Shown here: piece by piece, positions 63,931-64,000 of the stretch | Layout of the letters: each line of letters starts with the position of its first letter | Position numbering within the stretch: the stretch's first letter is position 1 | Source: Aptenodytes patagonicus | Lineage: Eukaryota; Chordata; Aves; Sphenisciformes; Spheniscidae | DNA: 64,000 nt | NCBI RefSeq assembly: GCF_965638725.1 | Contig: NC_134953.1 | Span: forward strand, 39,422,854 to 39,486,853 | Direction of reading: 5' to 3' | Program-made: the position numbers and the translations under genes | Notes under the pieces: model-generated | Database searches by the model: none | What the model was told of the DNA's origin: nothing | Seen by the model: only the letters and a program-made list of their open reading frames with translations

Positions 63931-64000
63931 CTATAGTAAGTATATAAAGGAAGTTTTATCAAATTGTATAAACAGGTTTAAAAAAAAAAAAAAAAAAGAA

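Overview
This is a vertebrate nuclear genomic window, almost certainly from a bird. The evidence is long introns with GT-AG boundaries, CR1 retrotransposon copies as the only recognisable interspersed repeats, a CpG-island promoter, and a P4HA1-NUDT13-ECD gene order that matches the mammalian order (human 10q22). The species cannot be named from the sequence alone. There are no bacterial-type operons, no CRISPR arrays and no viral genes.

Layout. Positions 1-3739 are intergenic or downstream flank. About 3740-40370 is P4HA1 on the minus strand, encoding the catalytic alpha-1 subunit of collagen prolyl 4-hydroxylase. All coding exons are identified from the signal-peptide exon (32506-32593) to the stop codon (5553-5555), and the exon phases close to a 536-residue precursor. 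The non-coding first exon and a TATA-containing CpG-island promoter lie at about 40276-40530. From 40.5 to 46.5 kb is intergenic DNA without a recognisable gene. NUDT13, a Nudix hydrolase of the NADH-diphosphatase type, is on the plus strand at about 46.5-53.9 kb, divergent from P4HA1. From 53.9 to 63.05 kb is intergenic DNA holding a long CR1 fragment. The last coding exon and 3' UTR of ECD (ecdysoneless) lie on the minus strand at about 63.05-63.93 kb, convergent with NUDT13; the rest of ECD is beyond the right edge.

Most interesting content. P4HA1 carries two tandemly duplicated exon pairs. The 71-nt pair (17346-17416 and 18537-18607) corresponds to the mutually exclusive exons known in mammalian P4HA1. 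The second pair is a 54-nt duplication (9569-9622 and 9686-9739), and each copy encodes the whole iron-binding His-X-Asp segment. The copies differ at 12 of 54 bases but by only one residue (Ala versus Gly). They are separated by a 63-nt intron, and one copy uses a GC donor. This looks like a second mutually exclusive pair inside the active site. The promoter also has an arrangement closely resembling the erythropoietin hypoxia enhancer (CTACGTG, eight bases, CACAG), which fits the known HIF regulation of P4HA1.

The three genes are functionally unrelated (collagen maturation in the ER, nucleotide hydrolysis, splicing and cell-cycle co-factor) and are linked only by conserved synteny. All exon calls come from reading the sequence against remembered family features; no alignment was run.
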